NCBI GenBank assembly: GCA_963576725.1
Contig: OY755237.1
Location: forward strand, 66,746,269-66,810,268
Direction: 5' to 3'
DNA length: 64,000 bases
Source of the DNA: Azorinus chamasolen
Taxonomy: Eukaryota; Mollusca; Bivalvia; Cardiida; Solecurtidae
This document shows positions 19,561 through 30,700 of the stretch, in pieces. Position numbers and translations under genes: made by a program. Below the pieces are notes generated by a model. It was not told the origin of the DNA. It made no database searches and was given only the letters and a program-made list of their open reading frames with translations. The stretch's first letter is position 1. Every line of letters begins with the position of its first letter.

Positions 19561-20843
19561 CGTATATTTGTATTGATATGAAGATAAAAAATTGAATACA
19601 CTTTAAAGCATAAAGTTTTTGTTTGTGCAGAGTCTGTAATTACTTAAAGAACGGTATTTATTTAGGCTAGATCAACGCTTTAATCGACTTGTGTGCATCA
19701 TCATTAATGACATCATTAACTGAATCTACATGTATTTTTAAAACAATATAAAGTTAGCAACTTCAACCTACGTCTATGAGCCCAAGCCCCAGGTGATAGA
19801 GCCGTAGCAATAGCCTTCAGTAAGTAGCTTTATATCAAAGAGAGCCAACAACAAGAGCATCGGTGCTGTGGTCGGGGATAGTAATTAATACCACTGCTCT
19901 AATATACTAAACAACCCTTCTTCTTTATTTCCTATAGCATTGCCTGTGAATTATGGTGGTTTCGGCAAACTACCTGTTCGTAAAAAACGACTTTATTATC
20001 AAATGTTGTATTAAATTGATAGCAAAATGATAGTAAAAGTTTGAAAGTTTAATAGTGGTTTCGACAAACTGGTAATATTGTTCAGCAACCATTACCATGA
20101 GGTGATAAATATTAGTACATCAGTACTTTGATTTTATGGGAATTTTCAGGTCTTAAAATCTATTTTAAGAACAGAACTTTCGACAGTCTTCGGTCCCATG
20201 CTAAATATCTGTGTAAATAATGATTTTCTGTACTATATGGCGTTTTGACTAAACTCTAAGAACTTTATAGAACATGTCTGTGTAACATGATGCCTTACAT
20301 GTGTTGTGATTATGTTAATTATTGCATTGAATTCAATTTGCGAGGCCGAGGCAGCTAATTATGATAAAACATTGGTGTTTTGAAATAACTACAATGTCGT
20401 AAGAATTACCCCAGGAATTTGACACGTTAGCAGACTCTATATCAGAATTTTACATAGTTTGGCAATGTGTAGAGGCATATAAAAAGGTTGTATGCTAGTC
20501 AAGGTATTAACTAATGAAAATACAGTTTACTACTAAATACTGGTAGGTCATATGCAAATTACAATGTAACATAGTTTCTCATTGGTGGAAAACTAGAACA
20601 AAAGTGAAAATAGACAGCTAGCCGCTGAAAAAAATTGTAGCAGACATCATGTTACTTGAGGTGTCGTCTGAATCCAAATTGCTTGCAAAAGTTTGGCATT
20701 TGACCACAGGTTGTATAAGGTTGAGACAGACCTGACAAACCAGGAGATTTACGTGCAGACGGAATAATGTGTAAGGAAGGAAGTTTGTCCTGGGAGTGTC
20801 ATTATCTGTCTCGTCAGCATGAGTTTAATCATTATGTATCACT
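19561..20843. other. Longest MITE-poor stretch of the window
   Basis: No TTAA, TA or hAT element ends and no hairpin cores seen, except the stray AACAACAAGAGCATCGGTGC near 19847. No convincing exon was found. It may be older single-copy intron, including regulatory sequence. Confidence 0.4.
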
Positions 20844-21093
20844 TTAACCCTTTCCCTCATATAGACTTGTTTTCACGCATCTGCAAACAGAGTAGACCCA
20901 GATCAGACGGCTCCTATAGGAGCCGTCTGATCAGGGTCTGCTCTGTTTGCTAATTGGATTTAAAAGATCTGTTTCTTTACTTTTTAAAATGGCTACAAAG
21001 TTCCACATTCCATATTTTGTTGCAATTATTTTTTCCATGAATATTCAATAGGTATTGAAATTTGAAATAAACACAGAACAGGGAAAGGGTTAA
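20844..21093 (+). mobile_element. PB-A MITE, best consensus-like copy
   Basis: TTAACCCTTTCCCTCATATA to AACAGGGAAAGGGTTAA, 250 bp. The hairpin at 20883-20950 is almost perfect: GCAAACAGAGTAGACCCAGA opposite TCAGGGTCTGCTCTGTTTGC around GGCTCCTATAGGAGCC. Confidence 0.93.
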
Positions 21094-21136
21094 ACCTTTT
21101 GTTTGCTGAATAAGGCCCATATCTGGGTATAGCCTT

Positions 21137-21375
21137 TTAACCCCTTCCCTGATGAATATTCATGTCTGAAATAATGATATCACGAATATTTATTAGCTGT
21201 TTTTTTATAATGATGTATGTACACTGGATATTTTGACTCAGGCAGAAACTATAGTATCAAATCTATTTTATATAATACCATAAGCAAATAGAGCCGACCT
21301 GTAGGAGCCGTCTGATCTGGGTCTTGTCTATTTGCAAATGCATGAAAAGGCGTTTATATGAAGGAAAGGTATAAT
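21137..21375 (+). mobile_element. PB-A MITE, shortened hairpin
   Basis: TTAACCCCTTCCCTGATGAA to GAAGGAAAGGTATAA. Hairpin at 21283-21342 has a truncated left arm. Confidence 0.75.
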
Positions 21376-21479
21376 TATAGTAATGTAAGGAATAACATAA
21401 TGAACATTAAAAATTTACTAGCTGAAGTTTTATATTATAATGTAAACTTTTTCACGGGACAATCTTAGGCAGCTCCTAA

Positions 21480-21691
21480 TAACCCTTATTGTGCGGGACA
21501 TGAGTCGCTAATGTCCTTTGTAAACAGTGTAGACCCAGTGTAGACCCAGATGAGACGGCCTCTCATCAGGGTCTGCACAGTTTTTGTTATGTTACACTTT
21601 TCTATACAAAAATCCCTAAATATCCACCATAAGCTTGACCTGTTTGAATTTTGGAGTAGTCCATTTGAAAACTCAGCGTTGTAAGAGTTAA
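21480..21691 (+). mobile_element. PB-C MITE
   Basis: AACCCTTATTGTGCGGGACA to GTTGTAAGAGTTAA. The hairpin near 21522-21590 has a duplicated GTGTAGACCCAG. Confidence 0.78.
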
Positions 21692-22289
21692 GGAGCAGTG
21701 AGGTCAGGGTCTGCACGGTTTGTCAGTCTAATTGTAAAGTTACCCAGTGATCTCTAACGAATGCCCTTTATGCTCCTACGGGAGCTTTCTACATTGCTTT
21801 CACAGTGTGCATTAAGCTACTGCCTGTATTTTAGCAAAACCTATACAAATGTACCGGTATTTCCTTTTGTAAGAAATAACGACATCATTATAATTATTTA
21901 CTAACTACATTTTTATAATGGCATAATTATGTACAGATAAATATTTGGTATTGTTACTGTAGAGTCAGATCCATAATAATTTTATAAGCAAACAGACCAG
22001 ACCCTGATACATCTCCTACGGGAGCTGTCTGATCTTGGTCTTCTCTATCAAAGGCAAGAAAAGGCATTTGTATATACATTATGTACATACTAGAGGGTAA
22101 GGGTTAAAGTATTGAAACCTATAAATATTTTACCCTTTAACCCATTCCCTCATATTGACGCCTCCATAAAAGTCACTGTTTGAAACCATGATTTTCTAAA
22201 ATGTTGCCTTTTCTCTAGTTAATGCTCCTTTTCCGTAGGTTTATTCAAAGAGGTTGGGTCTAAAAATAGCCTATGAGGGAATGGTTCAA
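21692..22289. mobile_element. PG-type remnant, PB-A and PB-B copies
   Basis: A GGAGCTTTCTACATTGC remnant lies at about 21770-21835. PB-A spans about 21850-22107 (end GAGGGTAAGGGTTAA). PB-B 22137-22289 (TTAACCCATTCCCTCATATT) lacks its hairpin and ends GGGAATGGTTCAA. Confidence 0.65.
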
Positions 22290-22299
22290 TGGAAACAAG

Positions 22300-22994
22300 T
22301 TAAAGTAGTATTTGCAATCAGTGTAGGGCTCCTGGGGGATCTCGCTTATCAGGGTCTGCATTGTTTGCCGTTCCATTTCTCTCAAATACATGTTGCCCTT
22401 TCATACTGAATGGACTCTTCTGTTAAGCTGAGATGGAACACACACAACTAACAAATGTTGGTGGGTGTTTTATCCTTTCCTTCATATACATGTAAATGCA
22501 TTTTCACACATTTGCAAACAGAGTAGACCCAGATCAGACGGCTCCTTTAGGAGCCGTCTGATCAAGGTCTGCTCTGTTTGCTTTTGACATTATATAGATA
22601 TGATTTTACAGTTTTTGTTAAAGCAAAACCAAATGTTGGTGGGTGTTCAAAAGGTTAAAATTTGAATGTAAGGAATAAGATATTTACTATTGACAGAATG
22701 TAAATTATGGCTAAGGTTAGTGGCCCATTTGGACTGAGGGATATATATGCTTGTGATCATATCTAAAGGTGACTGCAAACAGTACATTGTACATGTAGGG
22801 TTTGAATGCGGCATATTACACAGTAAGAGGTCACATCTAAATAATTATTAGGTTTTGGGGGTTCGTTTATTGAACTATTTAAAACCCTTTCCTTCATATA
22901 AACGCTTTTTTTCACGCCTTTGCATATAGAGCAGACCCCGAGTCTACTCTATTTGCAAAGGCATTAAAAATGTTTGTATCATGGAAAGGGTTAA
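22300..22994. mobile_element. PB-A copies including a deletion mini-copy
   Basis: A hairpin remnant lies at 22315-22370. One PB-A copy starts near 22470 with a perfect hairpin (22515-22581) and a disturbed right end near 22657. 22883-22994 is a roughly 110-bp copy (CCCTTTCCTTCATATAAACG...CATGGAAAGGGTTAA) reduced to its termini. Sequence 22660-22880 holds nothing recognised. Confidence 0.65.
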
Positions 22995-23099
22995 TCCAGG
23001 TTTTACTGTTCATGTAAATACATCTGGCCTTTCAATTCTTTGGGCATACAACATGGGAATTCATGTATATAAAGTATACATGGACCTATGACAATTTTT

Positions 23100-23623
23100 T
23101 TCTGATGCAGGATTCGCCTGATTAGGGTCTGCTGTGTTTGCTTATGGAATTATGTAGATCTGATTCTACACTTTATGCAAGGGGCAAAACATTCCTGTGT
23201 TCATTTGCTATTATAAAATTTCAGGTAATTGATATTCATAATGTCATTTTGCTCTTATCATTTGAATATTCATGATGTAACGGTATAATGGACATTCTTA
23301 GTTATTCCCACTTTCTGCCTTTCAATTACTGACCAAGCATTAGATTTGCAGAAGTCAACCTACACAATTACAACAGTCTAAGCTTAGTTCAGCAGGGGCT
23401 TGTTTCCACTTGTTCCCAATGGTAGAATACAGCAGACTGGTGATTACAATTGTCACATCTTCTCCTATAGACCTGGTCTTGACAAATAGTCCATTCTCTG
23501 ATGGAAATGTTGCCAGCTTGATATTCAGCTTTCCATTCTGTTTTCTTTCAGAGAAAAGGGTTGATACGAACTCTTTGCACATTAGTAATTGTTGTTTGCA
23601 AGCATTGTGGTCTGCTACAATTC
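23100..23623. other. PB-A right half and a weak minus-strand reading frame
   Basis: A PB-A right half ends near 23288. At 23355-23582 (minus) an ATG-started 75-residue frame (MCKEFVSTLFSERK...) lies outside any recognised repeat. It could be a captured exon fragment, but no domain is recognised and a + strand frame overlaps it. I do not call it a gene. Confidence 0.25.
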
Positions 23624-24206
23624 TGAACCCATTCCCTCATATTGATGCCTCTGTAAAAGTCACTTTCTTAAACCATTGTGGTAAATAGAGCATTTGCTCG
23701 AGATCCATAGGAGCAAATGCTCTATTTACCACATTGGTTTCAAAACTACACAATTCTAACATTTTCCTTTTTTCTAGTAAATGCTCTTTGGGTAGATTTA
23801 TTCAAAGATGTTGGGTCTAAAAATAGCATATGAGGGAATGGGTTAACCGTTATGAATATTCATGTGAGAAATAATGACATCAGGACTATTTATTTGCTGT
23901 ATTTTAATAATGGTGTATGAAAACTGAAACTTCTGACTTAACCCTTTACTCCATGAATATTCATGTAAAAAATAATGATGTCATGAATATTACTTAGATT
24001 ATTGTTCTAACACATGGACACAGATTATTGTTCTAACACATGGACACAAGATGTTTTTGTATTGGTAGAAACTATAGAATCATATCTGTATTATATCTTA
24101 TGCAAACTGAGCAGACCCTGATCAGATGGCTCCTACAAGAGCTGTCTGATCTGGGTCTATTCCCTGCAAATGCGTGAAAAGGCATTTATATGAGGGAAAG
24201 GGTTAA
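23624..24206 (+). mobile_element. PB-B, PB-A left fragment and PB-A in series
   Basis: PB-B 23624-23846 has a full hairpin (GAGCATTTGCTCGAGATCCA...). It shares its TTAA (23843-23846) with a PB-A left fragment that runs to 23940. The next PB-A, 23938-24206 (TTAACCCTTTACTCCATGAA to GAGGGAAAGGGTTAA), carries a short duplication (ATTATTGTTCTAACACATGG) near 24000-24030. Confidence 0.8.
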
Positions 24207-24518
24207 GCATATGAACACTGTAATGGTTTGTCATTGTTATATGTGTATATTGTTGGATAAGCAAACAGAGCAGACACTGGTTAGGTGGCTTGTGCACAAA
24301 CTGTCTGATCTGGCTCTACTCTGTTTGCACAGGCATCAAAAGCATCTCTGTTAGGTAAAGGGTTGAACTTGCTAGAAGAGTAACTGTTCCAATCTGTCTG
24401 ATCAGTTGTCTTATCTTGGTCTGCTTTGTTTGCAAATGCCAAAAAAGTGTCTCTATGAAGTTTAGGATTAGATTGTTTCCTGCATGCAGTGGGGGTAGGG
24501 GGTGGTTTAAGTGTTGTT
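24207..24518. mobile_element. PB-A right portion
   Basis: A hairpin at 24259-24330 followed by GTTAGGTAAAGGGTTGAA at 24365, then a second weak hairpin half near 24395-24440. Confidence 0.5.
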
Positions 24519-24754
24519 TTAACCCTTTCCCTCATATAAACGTGTTTTCACGCATTTGCAAACAGAGTAGACCCTCTAGGAGCCGTCTGATCAGGGTCTG
24601 CTCTGTTTGCTAATAGAATTTGATAGATCTACTTTTTTGCTATCTAAAATGTCTACAATGTTCCACCTTCCATATATCTTTATAACTATTTTGTTTAATG
24701 AATATTCAGTAGGTATTGAAATTTGGCCTAAATACAGAACAGGGAAAGGGTTAG
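24519..24754 (+). mobile_element. PB-A MITE, hairpin left arm shortened
   Basis: TTAACCCTTTCCCTCATATA to ACAGGGAAAGGGTTA. Hairpin at 24557-24611. Confidence 0.85.
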
Positions 24755-24856
24755 CCAGTTTTTTTGCTGAGGATTCATGCATTCACTGCGGCTGCATTAT
24801 GAATATTTTATTCTTGATTTAAAAATGTGAAATAAGGAAACTGCAGGAGCTGTCTA

Positions 24857-25302
24857 CAGTAGAACTTGTCCTAAACAGATTTCATTTATTGAACATGTGA
24901 GTCTTAACCCTTTCCCTGTTCTATGTTTATTCCAAATTTAAATACCTATTCAATATTCATTAAAAAATAGTTATAAAGGAATATGCAATGTGGAACATTG
25001 TAGCCAATTTAGAAAGCAAAGAAACGGATTGATCAAATTCTATTAGCAAACAGAGCAGACCCTGATCAGACGGCTCCTCTAGGAGCCGTCTGATCTGGGT
25101 CTACTCTGTTTGCAAATGCGTGAAAACACGTTTATATGAGGGAAAGGGTTAAACAGCAGGTGGTTGCCTAATGCAGGACAAAGTAATGCAGAAAGCTCCC
25201 ATTGGAGCTTTCTGCATTACTTTTGACCTGCATTAAGCTACTACCTGTTTTACAGACCCATAATTATACCTTTTTTGATGGCTGCTTAAGACAGGTTCTA
25301 CC
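24857..25302. mobile_element. PG-2 MITE interrupted by a PB-A MITE
   Basis: The PG-2 left end CAGTAGAACTTGTCC is at 24857. Its hairpin GCAGGTGGTTGCCTAATGCA...GCATTAAGCTACTACCTG lies at about 25155-25247, and its right end GACAGGTTCTACCC is near 25302. PB-A 24904-25152 (TTAACCCTTTCCCTGTTC to GAGGGAAAGGGTTAA, with a perfect hairpin at 25046-25112) was inserted after GTGAGTC. Confidence 0.85.
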
Positions 25303-26227
25303 CTTATCAGTCTTTATTTGCTTATTGAATTATATAGATCTTATTCTACAGTTTCTTACATGACCAAAACTTCTTGTTTCCATTATGCAATAAAAAATTA
25401 AAAATTTCAGCCCAATTGTCGGTTTTTTTTCTGATATGAATAATCATCAGATAAAGAAGAGATAACCAAATACCACACCACAAGGACTGTCTTGCATTTG
25501 GTTACATTACAATCATATACCTCTGTCGTCGGCTCAGAAAGTAGTCGGAAATCACATGACGTCATTGTATTCGAAATAGCGAAACTTACTCCCATACTAA
25601 ACAGAAAGTAAATTGTTTTGTGTGTTTCTTTAACAGTTCAATGATGAAAATCAAAAGGAGGGGGGTTTCCCTATAAGTTGTGTGCCCTTTTGGGTTATAG
25701 CAGAAGTTTAGTGACCTTAATAAGCAGTTCGGAATCTACAGCTTGTAGAAACTGTTTTCGAAAAAAAAAAGTTTTTTTGTTTACATTTTGTGCAATACCG
25801 GTAATCGAAGCATAATGCGGCATGAAAATAGATCATCAAATATGATTTTACAATAAAATAAAAACTATTTGTTCTTGATTCAGTCTGTTTTAATATAAAC
25901 TATCAACTCGGATAACCATAAAACATAAACCATTGGTTTTTGCCTTAGATTCTTGCCATTGAGCCCTTCGCAGAGGTTATGTGAAAGTAATGAACGACAA
26001 CTCTGCACGGCGATTGCACCAGTCCACAAGGCCCATATTATTAAGGTTTCATAACTGCTGTTGACAGAGTCTTCTCCCTTGCAAAAATTAAATTATTTGC
26101 AATTTTAGCCATAGCTCCAATATCGATCAAACATCTCACACTTGTTGACACCAGATCAGTAATTGGGAGGAAATGCACACCTGTCTTGCCTTTTGAACAA
26201 GACAACAAGCAATATTTATGGCCAGCC
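25303..26227. other. Mostly unassigned intron
   Basis: A PB-A-like right flank at about 25310-25400, then no recognised element. The open frame on the minus strand at 26041-26250 has no recognised domain. Confidence 0.35.
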
Positions 26228-26439
26228 TTAACCCTTACGGAGTGGGACACGACTCACTAATGTCCTTTGCCAACAGTGTAGACCCAGATGAGAGGGCTCC
26301 TAGAGGAGCCCTCTCATCAGGGTCTGCAGTGTTCGTTATGTTACACTTTTCTCTAGAAAAATCTCTAAATATTCATCATAAGCTTGACCTGTTAGCATTT
26401 TGGAATAGTCCATTTGAAAATTCAGCGGTGTAAGAGTTA
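26228..26439 (+). mobile_element. PB-C MITE, well preserved
   Basis: TTAACCCTTACGGAGTGGGA to GCGGTGTAAGAGTTAA, 212 bp. The hairpin at about 26271-26335 is centred on GGCTCCTAGAGGAGCC. The + open frame starting 26218 is its translation. Confidence 0.85.
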
Positions 26440-27240
26440 AATCTGTGGCATACAGTATTTACCTGCGATCAGAGATAGCATTTTGTGTTGAGGACTTAGC
26501 TGTGCTATTCAACCAACAGTATTTGTTTAATTAATTAACCATTAGCAGGTTGTGCACAGGTGTTTGGTCAACTGCAAACAGTTTTGATCCAGATGCATCA
26601 GTAACTTGATTTCTTATCAGGATATAGATGTATGACAAGATTGTATTTTGTAGTGGTAGTGCAAGGGTTTGTATTTCAAGTGTTTAAAACATGAAAATGA
26701 TAAAAAAAAGAAAGATTTTAGAGCAGTTTGATCAACATGCTTAAGGTTAAAAACTAGTCGTGAGTTGTGTGTGGGAAGATTATTTGATACAATGTGCAAT
26801 TTCCTTTGGTGAATGAATGTCATCTGATTAATGATTTGATAGCTGAAATGTGGTCAATATTTTGGATTGGTTTGCTTTAGTGAATTTTCGGAATTTGTTG
26901 TTTTTTGGTGGGTTTGTAAGTGCATGATTATGCTGCATGAAGAAATGATATTTACCCATTCAGTGTTGATTTTTCAAATGGACTATTCCAAAATTCAAAC
27001 AATTCAACCTTACTGTGAATATTCAGATTTTTTTGTTCGAAAAGTGTAACATGACAAACAGTGCAGACCTTGATGAGACGGGTCTCATCTGGGTCTACAT
27101 TCTTTGCAAAAGACACCAGTGACTCGTTTGCCTTCCACACTGAAAGGGTTAACTCTGCTTGCTTGTGGAGGATTGGTGATTATGCAAATTGTTTGGTAGT
27201 TTTTAAAGATCCACTTCAAGAATCTTGGTAGCTGACAAAA
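26440..27240. mobile_element. GGATC core and reversed PB-C MITE
   Basis: A decayed GATCC hairpin lies near 26575-26635. A PB-C copy in reverse orientation spans about 26955-27152 (hairpin 27056-27108, end CACTGAAAGGGTTAA). The rest is unassigned. Confidence 0.65.
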
Positions 27241-27497
27241 TTGTGCAGACAACTATTACTTAGCATGCAAAGAGTTGAAACTTGTGGATTAACACTGAAT
27301 TTAAAGAGTGGAATAGCCCAACAGTGTTTAACTATAGGGTCAATTCCATATAAAAGACTTTTTTTAAACTTGTTAGAGGGTTTGAATGACAAACAGTGCA
27401 GACCCTGATCAGAGGGCTCCTCTAGGAGCCCTCTCATCAGGGTCTGCACTGTTTGCAAATGCCAGTGCATGCACGTGATGCATGTAAAGGGTTAATC
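27240..27497. mobile_element. PB-C-like MITE with a perfect hairpin
   Basis: CAAACAGTGCAGACCCTGAT (27390 onward) pairs almost perfectly with CATCAGGGTCTGCACTGTTTG (to 27455) around GGCTCCTCTAGGAGCC. The right end is ATGTAAAGGGTTAA at 27495. A related decayed copy lies at about 35130-35450. Confidence 0.75.
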
Positions 27498-28407
27498 AAT
27501 CAGTATTTGTCAACAATGATTAGGCTTGCCTCTTCTCAGATTTTTTCCCAATTCCGGTTGATTACCATGAAGTGGCAGGCTTATAGTTCATTTACTTTTA
27601 CAATGACACAATTTGCCTTTGCAAAGTTACGAAATGAGTTCAATTATCTCAAGTGTTATCTCGGGTTTCAGGAATTCATGAATATTCATTAACCCTTTAC
27701 TCCATAAATATGCCTTTCTATGCCTTTGCAAACAGAATAGACCAAGATCACGGTTCCTGTAGGAGTCGTCTGATCGGGATTTTCTCTGTTTGCTTTTGAA
27801 ATTAATATAGATTTGATTTTACAGTTTCTGCCATAGCCAAACATTCCCATGTTTATGTGCCATGATAAAAATTAATTCAATTGATATTCATGATGTAAAT
27901 TCATGGAGTAAAGGGTTAACTGATATTTTATAATGGCCAATTATGAATCACAGGAATTTGTTGCTGTGCTAGAAATTATAGAATCAGATCTATATGATTT
28001 CTTAAGCAAACATAGCAGACACTGATTAGACGGCTCAAGACAGGAGCCATCTGATCTAGGTCTACTCTGTAGGTATCATCTGATTAGGGTTTGCTCCGTT
28101 TGATTATGGAATCATGTTATTCTACTGTTTCTGATTTTCCAAAAGTTTCGATGTTCCTTGACCGTTATAAAAATTCAGCTTATTCACATATCTGCAAACA
28201 CAATAGACCCAGATCAGACACCTTGCTCTACAATACAGTTTCTACCAATACCAAAAAATTCTATGTATATTATGCCATTATAAACATTCAGCTAATTAAT
28301 ATTCATGATGTCATTATAATTATCTTACATTAATATTGAACAAGGAAATGGTTAATGAATATTCAGGCAGTCGTGAATTCTTGTATGAATATAGATGAGG
28401 AAAAGGG
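27498..28407. mobile_element. PB-A MITEs
   Basis: A complete copy runs 27689-27919 (TTAACCCTTTACTCCATAAA to GGAGTAAAGGGTTAA, hairpin 27726-27793). From 27916 to 28407 there are two or three degraded copies (hairpins about 28003-28075 and 28190-28230, end GAGGAAAAGGGTTAA at 28411). 27498-27688 is unassigned. Confidence 0.7.
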
Positions 28408-28653
28408 TTAACCCTTTCACCGCCACACTCGCATAAATGCACCACGACAAATAGTGCAGTCCCAGATCAGACACCGCCTTTTCAAGGCGGCGTCTGATCA
28501 GGGACTTCACTATTTGTCTCAATCTCTATTTCTATATATGTGCTTTATTCCTTTGAATTTTGCATTTATTTATCTCATTTCCTTATTTTACTAAATGATT
28601 TAACAAACTTGTATTGCAGATGACAATTAGAAACTTGGCGCCGAAAGGGCTAA
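28408..28653 (+). mobile_element. PB-E MITE (single copy of this type here)
   Basis: TTAACCCTTTCACCGCCACA to GGCGCCGAAAGGGCTAA, about 246 bp. The hairpin at 28444-28517 (GACAAATAGTGCAGTCCCAG...GGGACTTCACTATTTGTC) uses a GC-rich tip, CACCGCCTTTTCAAGGCGGCG, unlike the GGCTCC tip of the other families. The 28614-28886 open frame starts inside it. Confidence 0.75.
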
Positions 28654-29130
28654 GGTCTTTGCAAATAATGATTCCATATACCACTGTATTTGGGATATTC
28701 AAACTGCTGTCACTTGTAACTGAATTAGTGAAGCATAGTTCAAAGAAAACACATGCAAATGCAGGTTTGTGGCTGTTTTGCATATTAAATGAGATTGGGG
28801 AGTTCCTGGAAATACAATTGATTGCTGATAGGGTTGCAATTGATTACATTGCGTTAGATAATTGTGTTGGGGTTTGGCTGACGTAACGATGGGCTTAGCG
28901 TATAACTATTGTGAAGTTCTACCATCAAAGGGGCCATCTTGTAAGGATTTTTGCAAACAGTTTGGATCCAGATGAGTAAAGTAAGAAGAGGACAATTTTT
29001 TGCACATTTCTGATAAATGTTACAAAATCTAGATACCATAATTATCTTTAAACTTAGGGAAATAGTGCAGACTCAGATCAAACTGCGCCTTACCTCATCC
29101 ATGTTTGATAATAGCACATTGACACATGAC
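28654..29130. other. Intron, nothing recognised
   Basis: One partial GGATCC core (GCAAACAGTTTGGATCCAGA, about 28954). The open frames are without domain. Confidence 0.35.
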
Positions 29131-29545
29131 ATTGTGGCCATGGCGGAAACTGTCATATGATATAATATAGATACTATCCTTCAGTAACTGATCATGAAGA
29201 ATAGTATCTCTATTATATCATATGAAAGCAGAGCAGACCCTGATCAGATGGCTCTAGTATAGGAGCCATCCGGTCTGGGTCTACTCTAAATGCAAAAGCG
29301 TAAAAAGACATATTTATGGAACAAAGGGTTAACCCATTCCCTCATATTGACAACTCTGTAGAAGTCACTAAAGTTGTGAAACCATTGTGATAAATAGAGC
29401 ATTTGCTCCTATAGGAGCAAATGCTCTATTTATCACAATGGTTTCAAACTACAAAAACTTTCCTTTTCTCTAGTTAATGCTCCTTTTCGGTAGATTTTAT
29501 TCAAAGAGGTTGGGTCTAAAAATAGCCTATGGAGTAATGGGTTAA
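29131..29545 (+). mobile_element. PB-A right portion abutting a PB-B MITE
   Basis: The PB-A part contains an extra palindrome at 29157-29221 (ATGATATAATATAGATACTA...TAGTATCTCTATTATATCAT), a hairpin at 29227-29290 and TTAA at 29329. PB-B 29329-29545 follows in the same TTAA, with a perfect ATAAATAGAGCATTTGCTCC hairpin. Confidence 0.82.
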
Positions 29546-29889
29546 GGAGCACCGGTAGTTTGATCTGGGTCTGCAATATTTGCTACTACATGTATGTTAG
29601 TTAAATACTTCAAAATTTCAAATGGTGTAAAATTTAACTTATTCAGCTTTATAAACTCGTGCAGGGTCTGAATAGTTTGGGTACTTCAGTAACAACTGGT
29701 TGATGAATGGATGAAGCTGTACATTATTTGAAAAACTGGTAACTTGCCTACATCCTCATTTAAAGCCATTACCTGATGAATATTCACAAGAGACCCCAAC
29801 AAATATGAATATCAAAATTAACTAATTTTCCTTATATTGTTATGTAAAACAATTGAATATATTGCTTTAATAAATAGTACAGGTAAAGG
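29546..29889. other. Hairpin remnant and unassigned intron
   Basis: GGAGCACCGGTAGTTTGATC...GCTACTACATG at 29546-29595 matches the remnants near 12605 and 19300. A degraded PB-A right end (GTACAGGTAAAGGGTTAA) closes at 29893. Confidence 0.4.
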
Positions 29890-30090
29890 GTTAATTTAAT
29901 AAATATGCATTTCTACGCCTTTGTAAAAGTCACTTTTTGAAACCATTCTGATAAATAGAGCATCTGCTCCATAAACAAACAGAATAGACCCTGATCAGAC
30001 AGCTCCTGCAGGAACTGTCTGATTTGGATCTACCCTGTTTTCAAGGGCATTAAAATGCATATAATATAACATGAATGTTAAAGCTGTCTA
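29890..30090 (+). mobile_element. Chimeric MITE: PB-B left half, PB-A right half
   Basis: The left half (ACGCCTTTGTAAAAGTCACT, CTGATAAATAGAGCATCTGC) is PB-B. From about 29972 (AAACAAACAGAATAGACCCT) the sequence is a PB-A hairpin and right flank ending ACATGAATGTTAA. Confidence 0.65.
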
Positions 30091-30700
30091 AATTGAGTTT
30101 GACTGCCTTAAAAGCAACCAAATTCTAGCTTGTGTTAACAATTTAACAGAGTGCATCATTCCGACAATATCATTATATCTATCAAGATAGCCTTCAAGCC
30201 ATAATTTTGCGTGTCTTCGCGGAGAGCAATTTCATTTGGCGCTACGGTAATGATGTATCATTGTCACAAGGGCAGTCCAGAGGCAGTATGGTCACCCTTG
30301 GGAGTTTGTCACAGCTAAGTGCAAAGCTGTCGTTACTGCTTCAATAAACCTTTAAGCCAATGCACTCCCTAAATACACCTTTCTATGCTTTTGCAAACAG
30401 AGTAGATCCAGACCAGATGGTTCCTGTAGGCATTAACCATTTGCATTCAGTTACAGTTGTTTTGCACCGAGTGCATGAACTGTGCAAGATGCAGGGAATC
30501 TGCCTGAATGAAATTGGCTTTGTTACACAAAAGCACAGCTTGCCACCAGTCCTTGTTACCTCATTGAAAGATTTCACCAAACATATATATACCCAAATTA
30601 GGTTTATTATGTCATTGATCTTTCGTTTGTATTCCCCAAGATTTCGCCTATTATTTGATGCGAAATAGTTTACCATAACAGATAGTGTTTCCATATATCT
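30091..30700. other. Unassigned intron with a PB-A left fragment
   Basis: A PB-A left-type fragment (CTAAATACACCTTTCTATGC...CAGAGTAGATCCAGACCAGA) lies at 30368-30430. The overlapping open frames at 30360-30694 on both strands show no domain. Confidence 0.35.

Noticed and set aside
23355..23582. 75-codon minus-strand frame with a protein-like look
   Set aside because: No recognised domain, no splice partners found, and an overlapping + frame of similar length. Kept only as a low-confidence note.
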